A stretch of DNA of 64,000 nt from Liquidambar formosana (GCA_039720395.1 JBBPBK010000144.1:1-64000), one strand, 5' to 3'. Counted from the stretch's first letter, positions 37,101-46,781 are shown. The notes: a model not told the origin generated them from the sequence alone. Translations and numbers: made by a program.

Positions 37101-40100
37101 TAAAAATCTGGAAATTTTAATTAAATAAAATTGTTTTGTTTAATTAAAGAAACCCTAATATTTGATATTAGTGTTCAATTAGGGGACTTTAAATGTTTCA
37201 ATTGATTTGATTAATTGAAACTAAATGTCTTAATTGTTAAGACTTAATTAATTCTGGATATTATGCATATCCTAATAAGATTAGGACACATTAATGAGAT
37301 TAATGAAAACCAATCAATAGAGTTACCATGAATGCCCATATGTTTATTGCTTACAGTTATTTTCTTTATTATGCAATATGATTGTATGGTTATGGATGGA
37401 TGATGATTATGGACTATACCCCTTAAACCAATTGTGATTGGCCGTCTTATGAATGGGTTGTATAATTTTTCAAGAGTTGTCAATTTTTGGTGATGTATTA
37501 TTTATTTGGGGCTTGCATGCCACCTTCTTCTCTCTCTCTATCATTCTCTTATGTACCCCACATTCCCCTTATGTATCCCTTTCTTTAAAATTATGTAAAT
37601 GTTATGTAATCGAGAGCGCACTAAGGAGCATGGTGGACCTAAAGGAGCATGGTGGAGCCCAACAAGCCTATGGTGGAGACCATGAAGCCAATGGAGGAGA
37701 TTGAAGGACTTGAAAGCTTGGAGAAGATTTTCAAGAGTGCATGCTATGTTTCGAATGAATGTTTTACGATCACCTACACCCACCTTAGACCTTGGATTCA
37801 ATTCATTGGCTTGGATTGAATCCTCTTAAAGTCCATAATCATCATAGTGGGAGCTTTTAATGAGATTAATAGAGATAGCTCCAAATCCAAAGATCGTTAT
37901 ATGTCACCTTATAGGGACTAATATCGATAAGTGGATTACATGTATATAATGTTGTTATATATTTCTTATTTAAATGCATGAGATGTATGTTAGATTAGTT
38001 ATTTTGATGAGACCCTTAAAACCCCTCTATTTTAATATTAAGTTGGAAATGGAGAATACATTAGGGAATGGATTCTTCATTGCCTTCCATCATTATAGGA
38101 TCATCTAACGTCCCTTAATGTGGGTACCTGGCTGCAGACATGTAGGAGCTACCCATATTAAAGACATTACTTGAAACTATCACATATATAGATATCATGG
38201 GGTGCCTAAGCTGGTATATACCAAGAAACTAACATGTGAGGTATATATTTGGTGAAACATACCTGTGTGAATGATGGGCTTAACTTAACTAGGGAAGTAT
38301 TCCAAGAAACTAACATGTGAGGAGTATGTACCCTAGAGGCAAAATGATTGGAACTTGCTTATGAAGCAATAGACAAAGAGTTGTCTTCTTACTGTGGGTT
38401 AGAAGTCAAGAAACTAACATGTGAGGCTTCTAGGTCACAGTGGGACCCCAATCCCCATTAGGAATAAGATTCCCGAATTCCATTAGAGGGTGTATGGAAT
38501 TTGATAAAATAGTGGGAGGTACCATATGATTAAAGACCCGATCATTATGGATTAAAAATGAAATCTAATTCTCTATTTAATTTTATATGTAGTTCATAGA
38601 AATGGCTCACCTCAACCCGTTATCCAAAATATTGGACATCAACCGTTTGACTGGACCAAACTATCTTGATTGGCTGAGGAACTTGAAAATAGTTTTAACT
38701 TCCGAAAAGATTACCTACACACTTGATGGCACACTTCCTGAGGCACTGGCTGAGACTGCAACTCAGCAAGAGAGAGACGCTTATCAGAAGCGCATGGACG
38801 ACGATTTGAAGGCAAGATGCTATATGATGGCATCCATGAGCCCTGAGCTTCAGAAGCAACATGAGTCCATGAAGAGTGCTCGCGACATCTTTCTCCACTT
38901 ACAAGAGTTGTATGGGGAGCAAAGTAGGACCGCAAAGTACAATATTGTCAAGGATCTATTCAAGGCAAGGATGAATGAGGGTTCGTCTGTGACTGATCAC
39001 ACCTTGAAAATGATCAACCATATCGAGCAGCTTGAAAAGCTTGATGTGATCATTGAAGCTGATATGTGTTCAGACATTATATTGCAATCCCTTCCTGATT
39101 CATTTGGGCCGTTCATAATGAATTTTCATATGAACAAGCTTGAGCCCACTCTCCCCGAGCTGCACAATTTGCTCAAGATGACTGAGGAAACAATGAAGAA
39201 GGGAAAAGGTTCTTTGCTCGCATTTGATGGAGCTTCTACTTCCAAGGCCAAGCCCAAGCCTAAGGGCAAGGGCAAAGGAAAGGGTAAGAGTACCCAAGGG
39301 AAGAAGAAGAAGAACTTGAAGCCAAAGGGAGGTGTCAAGAAAGGTAATACTGACAAGGCCAAAGGAACCTGTTTTCACTGCGGCAAGGATGGGCACTGGA
39401 AACGTAACTGCCGGGAGTATCTGGATACTCTAAAGAGCCGACCTTCGGAAGGTATGGATCATGCTCTAAACTAAATGTTAGTTTTGCTTCCACTTGGGTA
39501 CTTAATTCTGATGTGAATTTTGAATTCCATGCAGGATCTAGTGGGAAGCAGAAGGCTGAGTAGAAGCGGAAAATCCCTACGAGTAGAGAATGGAGCAAAG
39601 TGTTGCTGTATTAGCTATGGGACTTGCTGCTTGACTCTACCTGAAGGAGTAGTTTAGAATTAATAAGCTATCTTGACATTCCAGAAGTTTTTAGAAACAT
39701 TATCTTTATTTCAGTTTTGCCTAAACAGTGTTTTAGTTTGATTTAATAAATGTTTTTTATGAAGAGTTCATTACTTCTGGAATTTATAGCATTTATCTTC
39801 TAAACTACCTTGCAAATATGAATTGCATGAAACATGATAGCTCTAAAATTGAATGCTAATAAACCCAAGAGAACAAGAGAAATAGTTTCTCATACTTTAT
39901 GAACCTTTACTTAAAAATGTTAAGGTATAGGTGCATATACTTAAAGAAGTACAAATCTGAAACATTTGAAAAGGTTCAAAGAATTCAGATATGAAGTAAA
40001 GAAAACAAACCAGTAAAAGTATTAAGCTCTTCGATTGGATCGAGGAGGCGAATATTTAACTGGTGATCTTTCAGATCAACTTGTTCAAATAGGCATTCTA

Positions 40101-43100
40101 TTCTAATGGACACCTCTTAGAACATCATAACTAAATGGTGTGTCAAAAGAGGAAGAGGACCTTATTTGATATGGTCCGGTCCATGATAAGTTACAACGAC
40201 CTAATATTATCCTTGTTAGGATATGCCCTAGAAATTGCCACGTACCTGTGAAACAGAGTTCAAACCAAGGCTGTCCCTTAGGACCTATATGAGATATGGA
40301 AAGGGAAGCACCAAACCTTAAGCATGTTAAGGTATGGGGATGCACTACATATGTAGAGACATATAATGCAACCAAATTGGAAATCAAGATAACTTAAATG
40401 TAGGTTTGTGGATTACCCTAAAGAAAGTTTAGGATATCATATCTATTATCCTGATGAACAAAAGGTGTTTTGTTTGTAAGTTTGCAATCTTTCTTGAAAA
40501 AGAGTTTATTCAAGAAGGAGATAACAACAGGAAAATAGAACTCAAAGAGTTGTCTGATGAGACACAAACCAACATTGATGCAACCCCTGTCCCTGTTGAG
40601 ACAGAACCCATCATTGTACCATGATTGTACAAAGGGTTAGTGGGAGTGCGATCACATTTATGGTCCTATAAGTGAATGACGTTCTACTTATTAGGGAATA
40701 ATGTAGAGACGTTGTCAAAAGTGAAAGATTGGTTTTTCACAAAGTTTCTTCATAAAAGATTTGGAAGAAGCATCCTATATTCTAGGAATAGAGGTCTATA
40801 GAGATAGATCTAAAGGATGCTAAGTCTCTCCCAATCAAAGTACATAGACAAGATTTTGAAAGAGTTCAAAATGCATGATTTCAAGAGAAGTCTAATTCCT
40901 GTCAGACATGAAATCAAGTTGTCTATAACTAAAAGACCAGATATCAGTTTTGCTGTAAATGTTACGAGCAGATATCAGGCAGACCCAGATGAAGAACACT
41001 GGGAAGCAGTCAAGGCTATCCTTAAGTTCTTGAGAAGAACTAAAGGACCTATCCCTTGCCTATGAAGAAAGAAACTTGAAATGGTTGGTAGAACGGATTC
41101 AGATTTTCAATCTGACGATAATGATAGGAGATCAACATTGAGGTATGTTCTCACCTTAAATGGTGGAGCTGTAAATTTGAGCTCATTGCTGCATGTTTGG
41201 ATGAGTAAGTTCATTGCAGAACTAGGAGTGGTTCCTAACATTGAGAAGCCTTTACTATTGTTTTTGTGACAACAATAAGGCTAGTGCTCAAGACAAGGAT
41301 CCACGGTCTCATCAAAAGTCCAAACTTTAAGCGGCGATTCCAAGTGATTAGAGAGATCATTGGAAGAGATGACATATAGAAGTTTAATACAACAGAGAAT
41401 AAAGAAGACCCCTTCACTAAAGCTATGACCCAAGTGTGTTGGATCATCACCCACAGGATATGTGTATGAGATACATGGTGGATTGGCTATAGTGCAAGTG
41501 GGAGATTGTTAGGATTATGCCCTAGAGCCAATCATAGAGATGATTGTTTAGGGATTAGGAACAATCAATTGATTTCATTTATATATGTCACATTTATTAT
41601 TGATTTAATAAAAGGGCTTATTCTATTATGTTTATATGCATCATTTATATTTACATAATATGTCCATGGAGTTAGAGTTGAGAATATGAAATTACAAAGG
41701 GTTGCAATTTTGAGACTCTAAATATATCTCTGTACTAAACTCCTAAATCATTCCTAGTTGAAGGTTCACTATGATGGACAGTAATGAACCATAGGACTAG
41801 CACTTGTTAGGTTGACTCTATAGGAGGATAGCTCGTCTCAAGCTATTTGTGTGGAGACACTACAACCAACAAGTGGGTGCCTATTATAAGAATAGGTACA
41901 CTGAATGTGACCAAAGATATGAGATAAACTGAATGGAGTTTTAACCTGCCTGTCAATCAGTTTCTCATTGTTATAGTGGTACAAGTAATCCTTAGACCTG
42001 AGACACCATGGTTGTCTTATGCATGTAGCTTTAGAAGTTTGATAACACTAAGTGCAGATCCTATTCAGGGGTCTGTAAGGGTGTTCATTGGCCCTTCTGC
42101 TATATGTGTGAAGGCATGTGAGTGATCAACAAGGAATTCATCACTCTCAGGAAAAAGGGAGTGAATGTCTCATACAGCATTCATTGAATATAACTCATTA
42201 AATCCATGGGCCCATGGTAGAATGAATATGGAAAGGAGTTTCCATAAGTTCATCATTGAGTTGATATTAATGAATGAGTATAAAGTAATTGAACTAGGGA
42301 CTTGACAGACTTCCATGTCCTATTAGTTCAATTGGAGACATTGTGTTGATGGAAGGATGGAATTGTAACCTGTAAACTATAACAGAAGGGTTCTTTGTAA
42401 ATGACTATTCACCTCATTAAGGACCACACCATGAGCCATATGCTAGGTGTTACTCATGGTTAGTAGAAGCCCTAATTGATATAAATGAGTTATAATCAAT
42501 TAGGGAATTGAAAGGAGTTTCAATTAGACCCTTAATGGAAAGTGTTCCATTGTGCACAACTTGTGCTGTTCCTACTACTTGATGATGTGAACCCAATGGG
42601 TCACACACTGATCATGCTAAGAGAGCTTGATTGTCTATGAGAGAAAGGGTATAAGTGATTAAAGAAAAGTTCTTTAAGGGGCTAATTTGTATTTGATGCA
42701 AACTAGTGGGCTAATTGTGTAATTAAGAGTAATTACACAAATTAGATTAGGGTTTGGAATCCCCCCTTGGCCGGCCCTAGTTGGAGGCTATTTAAAGCCT
42801 CTTATGATGTGATGACATCATCACTTAATGCACTCTTGGAGGCTCCCAAGTGCTGGCCGAAATTTTCACAGCCCTCCCTCTCTCTCTCTCCCTCTTCTCC
42901 ACCTCTAGCAACCCTAAGGAAGAAGAAGGAAAGGACAACTTGCTCAAGCTAGGTGTGGATACTGTTGGAGGCAGTACACTTGGACTGCTCAATCAGAAGA
43001 CAAAGCTTGGAGCATAAAGGAGAAGACTTGAATCAACTGTAAGTAATTCTACCCTCTTCTAGTTAGGGTTTATGGTTTTTGTATTAAGCATAATTAAGAT

Positions 43101-44258
43101 TCATGGGTTTGGGAATCATAGGAAAAATTTTAAATTCCGCCTTTGTATTTTTCCTCTCTAGTTTGATTCCCAACATTAATGAGTTATATTATGAATGCTA
43201 TATGAGACATTCTCTCTCTTTTCCTGAGAGTGATGGATCCCTTGTTGATCACTCACATGCCTTCACACACATAGCAGTAGGGCCAATGAACACCTTTGCA
43301 AACCCCTGAATAGGATTAGCACTTAGTGTTATCAAACTTCTAAAGCTACATGCATAAGACAACTATGGCGTCTCAGGTCTAAGGATTACTTGTACCACTA
43401 TAACAATGAGAAACTGATTGACAGGTAGGATAAAACTCCATTCAGTTTATCTCATATCTTTGGTCACATTCAGTGTACCTATTCTCGTAATAGGCACCCA
43501 CTTGTTGGTTGTAGTGTCTCCACACAAATAGCTTGAGACTAGCTATCCTCCTATAGAGTCAACCTAACAAGTGCTAGTCCTATGGTTCATTACTGTCCAT
43601 CATAGTGAACCTTCAACTAGGAATGCTTTAGGAGTTTAGTACAGAGATATATCTATAGTCTCAAAATTACAACTCTTTGTAATTCCATATTCTCAACTCT
43701 AATTCCATGGACATATTATGTAAATATAAATGATGCATATAAACATAATAGAATAAGCCCTTTTATTAAATCAATAATAAATGTGACATACATAAATGAA
43801 ATCAAATGATTGTTCCTAATCCCTAAACAATCATCTCTATGATTGGCTCTAGGGCATAATCCTAACATACTTGTCGATATACATTGATTTGGTAAAGATT
43901 GAACATCTTTATTTCACTTGGGCATTTTATCAAACACTTGGCGGGTGCCATTTTTCAAGCTTTCAAATGAAAAGAATTTGTGTGTTCAATCCTTGCCAAA
44001 TCAAGGGATGTCACTCAATAACCCAAAGGGTATTCAAAAGAAGTAGAAAGGAATGCAATTTCATCAAAAGAATCGAAGGATTCAAAAGAAAAGTGTTAAG
44101 TTGGGTAAACTTACCTCTTGTTGGGAATGGAGGAATGAGAGATGCTTGTCGGGTTCAAGCAACACCCTATCTTGTGGAGTATCGTAGAGTGGTGCCTTGT
44201 ACTTGCTTTTGATCCCATAGAATGGATACTTGGTGCTTGAGTCCTTGCTTGATGACAT
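22132..44258 (-). CDS. Antisense plant-mobile-domain (PMD) protein gene of G1, seven open exons
   Basis: Proposed exons on the minus strand: 44258-44115, 24091-23438, 23358-23191, 23118-22774, 22704-22498, 22426-22316 and 22221-22132, giving about 572 residues. All introns are GT-AG and all joins are in phase 0, with no stop or frameshift in any exon. Strong donors include GTAAGT (after 44115 and after 22316) and GTGAGT (after 22498). The aminotransferase-like plant mobile domain shows in AGFGPFLDSLW, LLALSELWWDTTNTFHFGFGEMT and ITGLSIKG. The C-terminus is basic and RG/SR-rich. The exon 1 join is the least certain: it was chosen because MSSSKDSSTKYPFYG reads in phase 0 to the acceptor at 24092. 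Intron 1, about 540 bp originally, now contains Copia B with Copia C, about 20 kb. PMD proteins occur both in transposons and in the nuclear silencing factors MAIL1/MAIN; the position between pol and LTR supports an element gene. Confidence 0.72.
24406..26063 (-). repeat. Copia B 3' LTR
   Basis: 1658 bp, minus-strand ends TGTTAGGATTATG and ATTCCCAACA. It carries the TATA (CCTATATAAG) plus GTCACAC-TTAT-GTGTGAC hairpin shared with D and E. The purine tract GTGCAAGTGGGAGAT adjoins it on the minus strand (26064-26080). Confidence 0.95.
26081..28980 (-). pseudogene. Copia B decayed gag-pol remnant
   Basis: No frame is longer than about 80 codons, yet the region is collinear with Copia gag-pol. 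The gag start, the integrase LLNRVP-type region and the RT neighbourhood can be recognised at the nucleotide level, at very roughly 70 percent identity by eye to Copia C. It is nearly identical to the same region of D and E. So the decay came before the spread of these copies. Confidence 0.82.
28981..32421 (-). other. Copia B 5' leader with hairpin trio and telobox zone
   Basis: Non-coding. Constant-loop hairpins have their loops at 29135-29151, 29239-29255 and 29320-29336. The CCCTAA-rich zone with CCAAT palindromes is at about 30640-31030 (palindromes about 30715-30740 and 30904-30930). In the third hairpin this copy has GCC where C and Copia-1 have GTC, turning a G-U pair into G-C. Confidence 0.8.
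32422..32435 (-). other. Primer binding site of Copia B
   Basis: The minus strand reads TGGTATCAGAGCCA, initiator tRNA-Met type, one base from the 5' LTR. Confidence 0.93.
32437..33407 (-). repeat. Copia B 5' LTR, part cut by Copia C
   Basis: The downstream 971 bp of the 5' LTR (minus sense). It is cut after TTAAT (33403-33407), the duplication made by Copia C, and continues at 43181. Confidence 0.95.
33408..35076 (+). repeat. Copia C 5' LTR
   Basis: 1669 bp, TGTTAGG to CCCAACA. The promoter part differs from B/D/E: GGAGGCTATTTAAAGCCTC carries the TATA-like TATTTAAA inside a short palindrome, followed by TGATGACATCATCA, another palindrome. Upstream U3 is very like the other copies. Confidence 0.95.
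35078..35091 (+). other. Primer binding site of Copia C
   Basis: TGGTATCAGAGCCA, complementary to the 3' end of initiator tRNA-Met, one base after the LTR. Confidence 0.95.
36415..36990 (+). other. Telobox-rich leader zone with CCAAT palindromes (Copia C)
   Basis: Many AAACCCTAA/TTAGGGTTT words alternate with TTAATTA tracts. Three inverted repeats carry ATTGGTCA/TGACCAAT: 36516-36540, 36694-36719 (a perfect 26-bp palindrome) and 36884-36910. The same zone is in Copia-1, B and D. Confidence 0.8.
38205..38445 (+). other. Three hairpins with identical 17-nt loop before gag (Copia C)
   Basis: The loop AAGAAACTAACATGTGA occurs at 38223-38239, 38304-38320 and 38408-38424. Stems: GGTATATACC with GGTATATATT; CTAGGG and GTATTCC with GGAGTAT and CCCTAG; ACTGTGGGTTAGAAGTC with GGCTTCTAGGTCACAGT. 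Between loops 2 and 3 are two more small hairpins (38355-38369 and 38371-38386). Gag starts at 38602. Confidence 0.8.
38602..39474 (+). CDS. Copia C Gag, intact, 290 aa
   Basis: This is the nucleocapsid/capsid protein of the retrotransposon, which would form virus-like particles and package element RNA in the cytoplasm. It starts MAHLNPLSKILDINRLTGPNYLDWL, the usual Copia N-terminal region. The UBN2-type Gag domain follows to about residue 200 (LQELYGEQSRTAKYNIVKDLF, SLPDSFGPFIMNFHM), then a lysine/glycine-rich basic linker of repeated KPKGKGK words, then the zinc knuckle CFHCGKDGHWKRNC (about 257-270). TAA follows HALN, so Gag is separate here, whereas in Copia-1 the frame runs on into protease. 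Length and knuckle are normal for the superfamily. This is the only complete Copia protein gene in the window and may serve non-autonomous copies. Confidence 0.9.
   Translation: MAHLNPLSKILDINRLTGPNYLDWLRNLKIVLTSEKITYTLDGTLPEALAETATQQERDAYQKRMDDDLKARCYMMASMSPELQKQHESMKSARDIFLHLQELYGEQSRTAKYNIVKDLFKARMNEGSSVTDHTLKMINHIEQLEKLDVIIEADMCSDIILQSLPDSFGPFIMNFHMNKLEPTLPELHNLLKMTEETMKKGKGSLLAFDGASTSKAKPKPKGKGKGKGKSTQGKKKKNLKPKGGVKKGNTDKAKGTCFHCGKDGHWKRNCREYLDTLKSRPSEGMDHALN
39475..41489 (+). pseudogene. Copia C pol remnant (protease, integrase, RT), dead
   Basis: Only about 2 kb remain of a pol that is normally about 3 kb or more. Fragments in order: protease/integrase start (near 39560-39700), the integrase catalytic neighbourhood in broken frames (about 40013-40067), the KVWGC region (about 40330-40350), and RT. 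The RT YVDD site reads stop-V-N-D (TAA at 40669-40671, then GTGAATGAC to 40680), so the catalytic pair is lost. The RT/RNase H neighbourhood at 40817-41065 is readable (QSKYIDKILKEFKMHDF, RPDISFAVNV) but has an internal deletion. No enzyme can be made. Confidence 0.88.
41490..41506 (+). other. Polypurine tract of Copia C
   Basis: TAGTGCAAGTGGGAGAT directly before the 3' LTR. The same word precedes the 3' LTRs of B, D and E. Confidence 0.88.
41507..43175 (+). repeat. Copia C 3' LTR
   Basis: 1669 bp, same length as the 5' LTR with three differences seen by eye. Followed by the duplication TTAAT. Confidence 0.95.
43181..43867 (-). repeat. Copia B 5' LTR, remaining 687 bp
   Basis: Continues 33407 after the duplicated TTAAT and ends CCTAACA, followed by the Copia B duplication TACTT (43868-43872). 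With 32437-33407 it makes a full 1658-bp LTR. Confidence 0.95.
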
Positions 44259-44512
44259 CCTTGATGATGGAGTTGGGTTTGTGAAAAATGGGTTTGATTT
44301 GGTTTGATTTCCAAAGATGATGTGAATTGGTTGTTTTGATTGTTAAATGGGCTTGATTTGTTGTTGTTTGATGTGTATTTGATGTTTGGATTGAATGTCT
44401 TTGAAGTAGGAATGAGAGAATGAGAGATGGAGAAGGTAGGATGAGAGTTTAGAGAGAGAAACTCTCTAATTTTCGGGCTAGGAGAATGTGGGAATGAGGA
44501 TGCAAGAGTTGG

Positions 44513-44520
44513 GTTTTATA
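44513..44520 (-). promoter_or_regulatory. TATA box of the antisense PMD gene
   Basis: The minus strand reads TATAAAAC inside the palindromic GGGTTTTATAAAACCC, 25 bases downstream of cassette b and about 255 bases before the ATG at 44258. Confidence 0.6.
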
Positions 44521-44544
44521 AAACCCAAATTTTTCAATGGTGGG

Positions 44545-44624
44545 CTCGGGTAACCGTCCCACCATGGACAGTCAGCCGTCTTGCCCTGGACGGTTGACCA
44601 TCTGAGGGCAGATGGTCACCCTAG
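44545..44624. promoter_or_regulatory. 81-bp cassette, copy b, upstream of the PMD gene
   Basis: CTCGGGTAACCGTCC at the left and GATGGTCACCC at the right, aligning without gaps to copies a and c but more diverged in the centre (GGACAGTCAGCCGTC, GGACGGTTGACCATC). Confidence 0.8.
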
Positions 44625-44901
44625 CCTGCCTTGCTCATTTGCCCCGTCTCGCGCGCTTGCGACCTCTAAACTTCTCCAAAGGGACTTTTTGTGCAATCCT
44701 TGAGTTATGGGATGAATATATCCCTCAAGTTTATCAAGTTTCAATAAAATTTTTGAATCTTGGGTGATTGTATTTGCCCGCATAACGAGGAATTGTAATA
44801 GCCATGTTAAATGGCTTTCTCATGAAATGAGCTTGGTGTTGAATGGATTGACTTTCAAGTCTTGGAATTCAATTCTCTATGTGATGATAGTGATATCATA
44901 T

Positions 44902-45720
44902 CATGTGATAAAGAAAATTTCACATGAAATGACTTGCTAATCATGTGATAAAGATAACTTTACATGAAATGACGATTCATGAGTTATGCTAGTTACGAAG
45001 TAACTTGCTATCTTTATGAAATTGGCATGAAATGCACTTTGTTTTTCAATCAATTGACTTTCAAATCAATGTTGTATCATGTGATAAAGATAATTTCACA
45101 TGAAATGACATGAAATAAGCTTGATTTTCAATCAATTAACTCTCAATTCAATGTCATTTCATGTGATAAAGATAATTTCACATGAAATGATAAGAAATGA
45201 ACTTGATTTTGAGTTGAATGACTCTCAATACATTGTCATTTCATGTGATAAAGACAATTTCACATAAAATGAACTTGATTTTGAGTTGAATGACTCCCAG
45301 TACATTGTCATTCCATGTGATAAGGACAATTTCACATGAAATGATAAGAAATGAGCTTGATTTTGAATCAATTGACTTGCGATTGGATCTCATATCATGT
45401 GATAAAGATAATTTCACATAAAATGATGATTCACGAGTTATGAGATAACTCACTATCTTTGCTATCTCCACTGAAAGTGGCATGAAATCATGTGATAATG
45501 ATAATTTCACATGAAATGATGATTCACGAGTTATGAAATAACTCACTATCCTTGCTATTTCCACTGAAAGTGGCATGAAATCATGTGATAATGATAATTT
45601 CACATGAAATGATGAGTCATGAGTTATGAAATAACTCACTACCTTTGTTATCCCCAGTGAGACTGGCATGAAATGCACTTGGTTTTGAATTGATGGACAT
45701 TCAATTCAATGATAATTCAC
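44902..45720. repeat. Degenerate tandem repeats, G1 3' untranslated region
   Basis: The core CATGTGATAAAGATAATTTC plus ACATGAAATGA occurs nine times (starts 44902, 44942, 45078, 45160, 45242, 45314, 45396, 45489 and 45592), mostly at 82-103 bp spacing. Two spacer types alternate: one with GAACTTGATTTTGAGTTGAA, one with TTCACGAGTTATGAAATAAC. The core is itself an inverted repeat (TTTCATGTGA and TCACATGAAA). Variable tandem repeats at this place are established for Tat elements. The 145-codon minus-strand frame across it is a by-product of the repeat length. Confidence 0.88.
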
Positions 45721-45739
45721 ATAAAATGATGACCTATGA

Positions 45740-46060
45740 GTTATGAAATAACTCGTTTTGAGAACTCCAATGCAATTGGTGGGATACCTTGTGATGCACT
45801 AGTGCAACTAGTTTTGCGTCATGAGAAGACCATGTGGATATCACTAATGCAATTAGTGCATGGTAAAGGCATTTGCATGAGCACACCAACGAATGTTGGC
45901 ATGCAATTGATTATTTTGCTTCGATGAAATCATCGCGTGCTTGGATATGACGAAGTCTATCCTTATGGTTCCATTTGAGCTTGTTGGTATTAATGAGATT
46001 AATCCATCGAACAAAAATGGGTTGTTCTTTGACCATTGGCTCACAAGTGAAACTTGTTCA
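45740..46060. other. G1 3' untranslated stretch, nothing recognised
   Basis: About 320 bp between the tandem repeats and the purine-rich tract. Short open frames on both strands (at most 63 codons) show no known motif. Confidence 0.5.
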
Positions 46061-46075
46061 CCAATGAGGGGCTTC
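46061..46075 (+). other. Probable polypurine tract of G1
   Basis: CCAATGAGGGGCTTC directly before the LTR start TGTCACACCCC. The core GAGGGG is of a type common before plant gypsy LTRs. Confidence 0.6.
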
Positions 46076-46781
46076 TGTCACACCCCATTTTTGTCACCTT
46101 AGCTAGGACATATCATTTCATGTAGGATTTTGAGTCCTTTTTGAGTCTAGTCTTTTGCATTGAGTTTCTATGGCGTTGAATATCATGTGTATGAATTTTG
46201 AAGTGATTTGGAGTTCATTTCGATAGTCAATTAGAACTTTTGCGACTTTAAGGGCATAATCGTCTTTTAAGCCGTACATTTTCCATTTGACTTTGGAATG
46301 AATCCCGAGTCATTCCCTCGAGTTCATATGAGTGCATAGAGTCTATATATAGGTTCAATTTCATGAATTAATGGTTTAAGATCAATTCGGCTCATAATGG
46401 TTTGCGTTGGCTAAAAGACCCTTTCTTGGTTTGCTCAAATTGACTCATAAGACCCAATCAATTTTCTCTCATTTAACTTCAATTGGGCTTTATTTACATC
46501 CTAAATATGTTTAGAAAGATCGATTTTCGATTGGGAAAGCATTCGGTTCGACCTTGTGTACAAACCCAGCTTAGCGACGGTGAAGCACCATGGTTAACCA
46601 CCTTTGTAAAACCTAACCATGCACCTATGGTTGAGGATTTTTGTCCTAAAATGCCTAAAAATGTGTTCCCCTTCGAAACACGGTCGTTTTTGCTTTTATT
46701 TCGTCAAAATCGGACTTAATTTGAAGATTTTAGGACTTCTGAAGCAAGTAGAAGTCAAAACCGAAGCGGAAAGGGAGAGGC

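Larger units (their letters stand above)
35092..38601 (+). other. Copia C 5' leader, 3.5 kb
   Basis: Non-coding. At 35190-35510 a unit of about 140 bp is repeated three times, each with GGCCGAACCTGGGGTTT followed by GAACCCTAGG, which can fold back. The telobox and palindrome zone is at 36415-36990. The structured region before gag is at 38090-38560. Small open stretches (for example 36209-36409, 37453-37704) are not conserved in frame between copies. Confidence 0.78.
33408..43175 (+). mobile_element. Copia C: youngest Copia insertion, intact gag, dead pol
   Basis: 9768 bp, flanked by TTAAT (33403-33407 and 43176-43180). The LTRs are 33408-35076 and 41507-43175, both 1669 bp. I find only three differences between them (near 33604/41703, 34317/42416 and 34956/43055). 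Primer site 35078-35091, leader to 38601, gag 38602-39474, pol remnant 39475-41489, purine tract 41490-41506. It lies in the opposite orientation inside the 5' LTR of Copia B, a member of the same family. Confidence 0.96.
24406..43867 (-). mobile_element. Copia B: non-autonomous Copia element, split by Copia C
   Basis: Flanked by the duplication TACTT (24401-24405 and 43868-43872). Without the nested C it is about 9.69 kb. The 3' LTR is 24406-26063. The 5' LTR is 32437-33407 plus 43181-43867 (971 + 687 = 1658 bp, the same length as the 3' LTR). I count about seven or eight substitutions between the two LTRs, so the insertion is young. The internal part has primer site, leader and purine tract, but the gag-pol region (26081-28980) is decayed throughout. 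It lies in intron 1 of the antisense PMD gene, in the same orientation as that gene. Confidence 0.95.

Noticed and set aside
44111..44314. 67-codon frame starting MEIKPNQ as PMD exon 1
   Set aside because: Composition is rich in H, S and T. The overlapping frame from 44258 is more protein-like and joins exon 2 in phase 0 at 24092.
45241..45678. 145-codon minus-strand open frame with internal repeats
   Set aside because: It lies wholly in the tandem-repeat array. The amino-acid repeats mirror the DNA unit, and there is no known domain.
44902..45720. CRISPR-like regularly spaced repeats
   Set aside because: Plant nuclear context, diverged units, two spacer classes that are themselves repeated; an ordinary tandem array.
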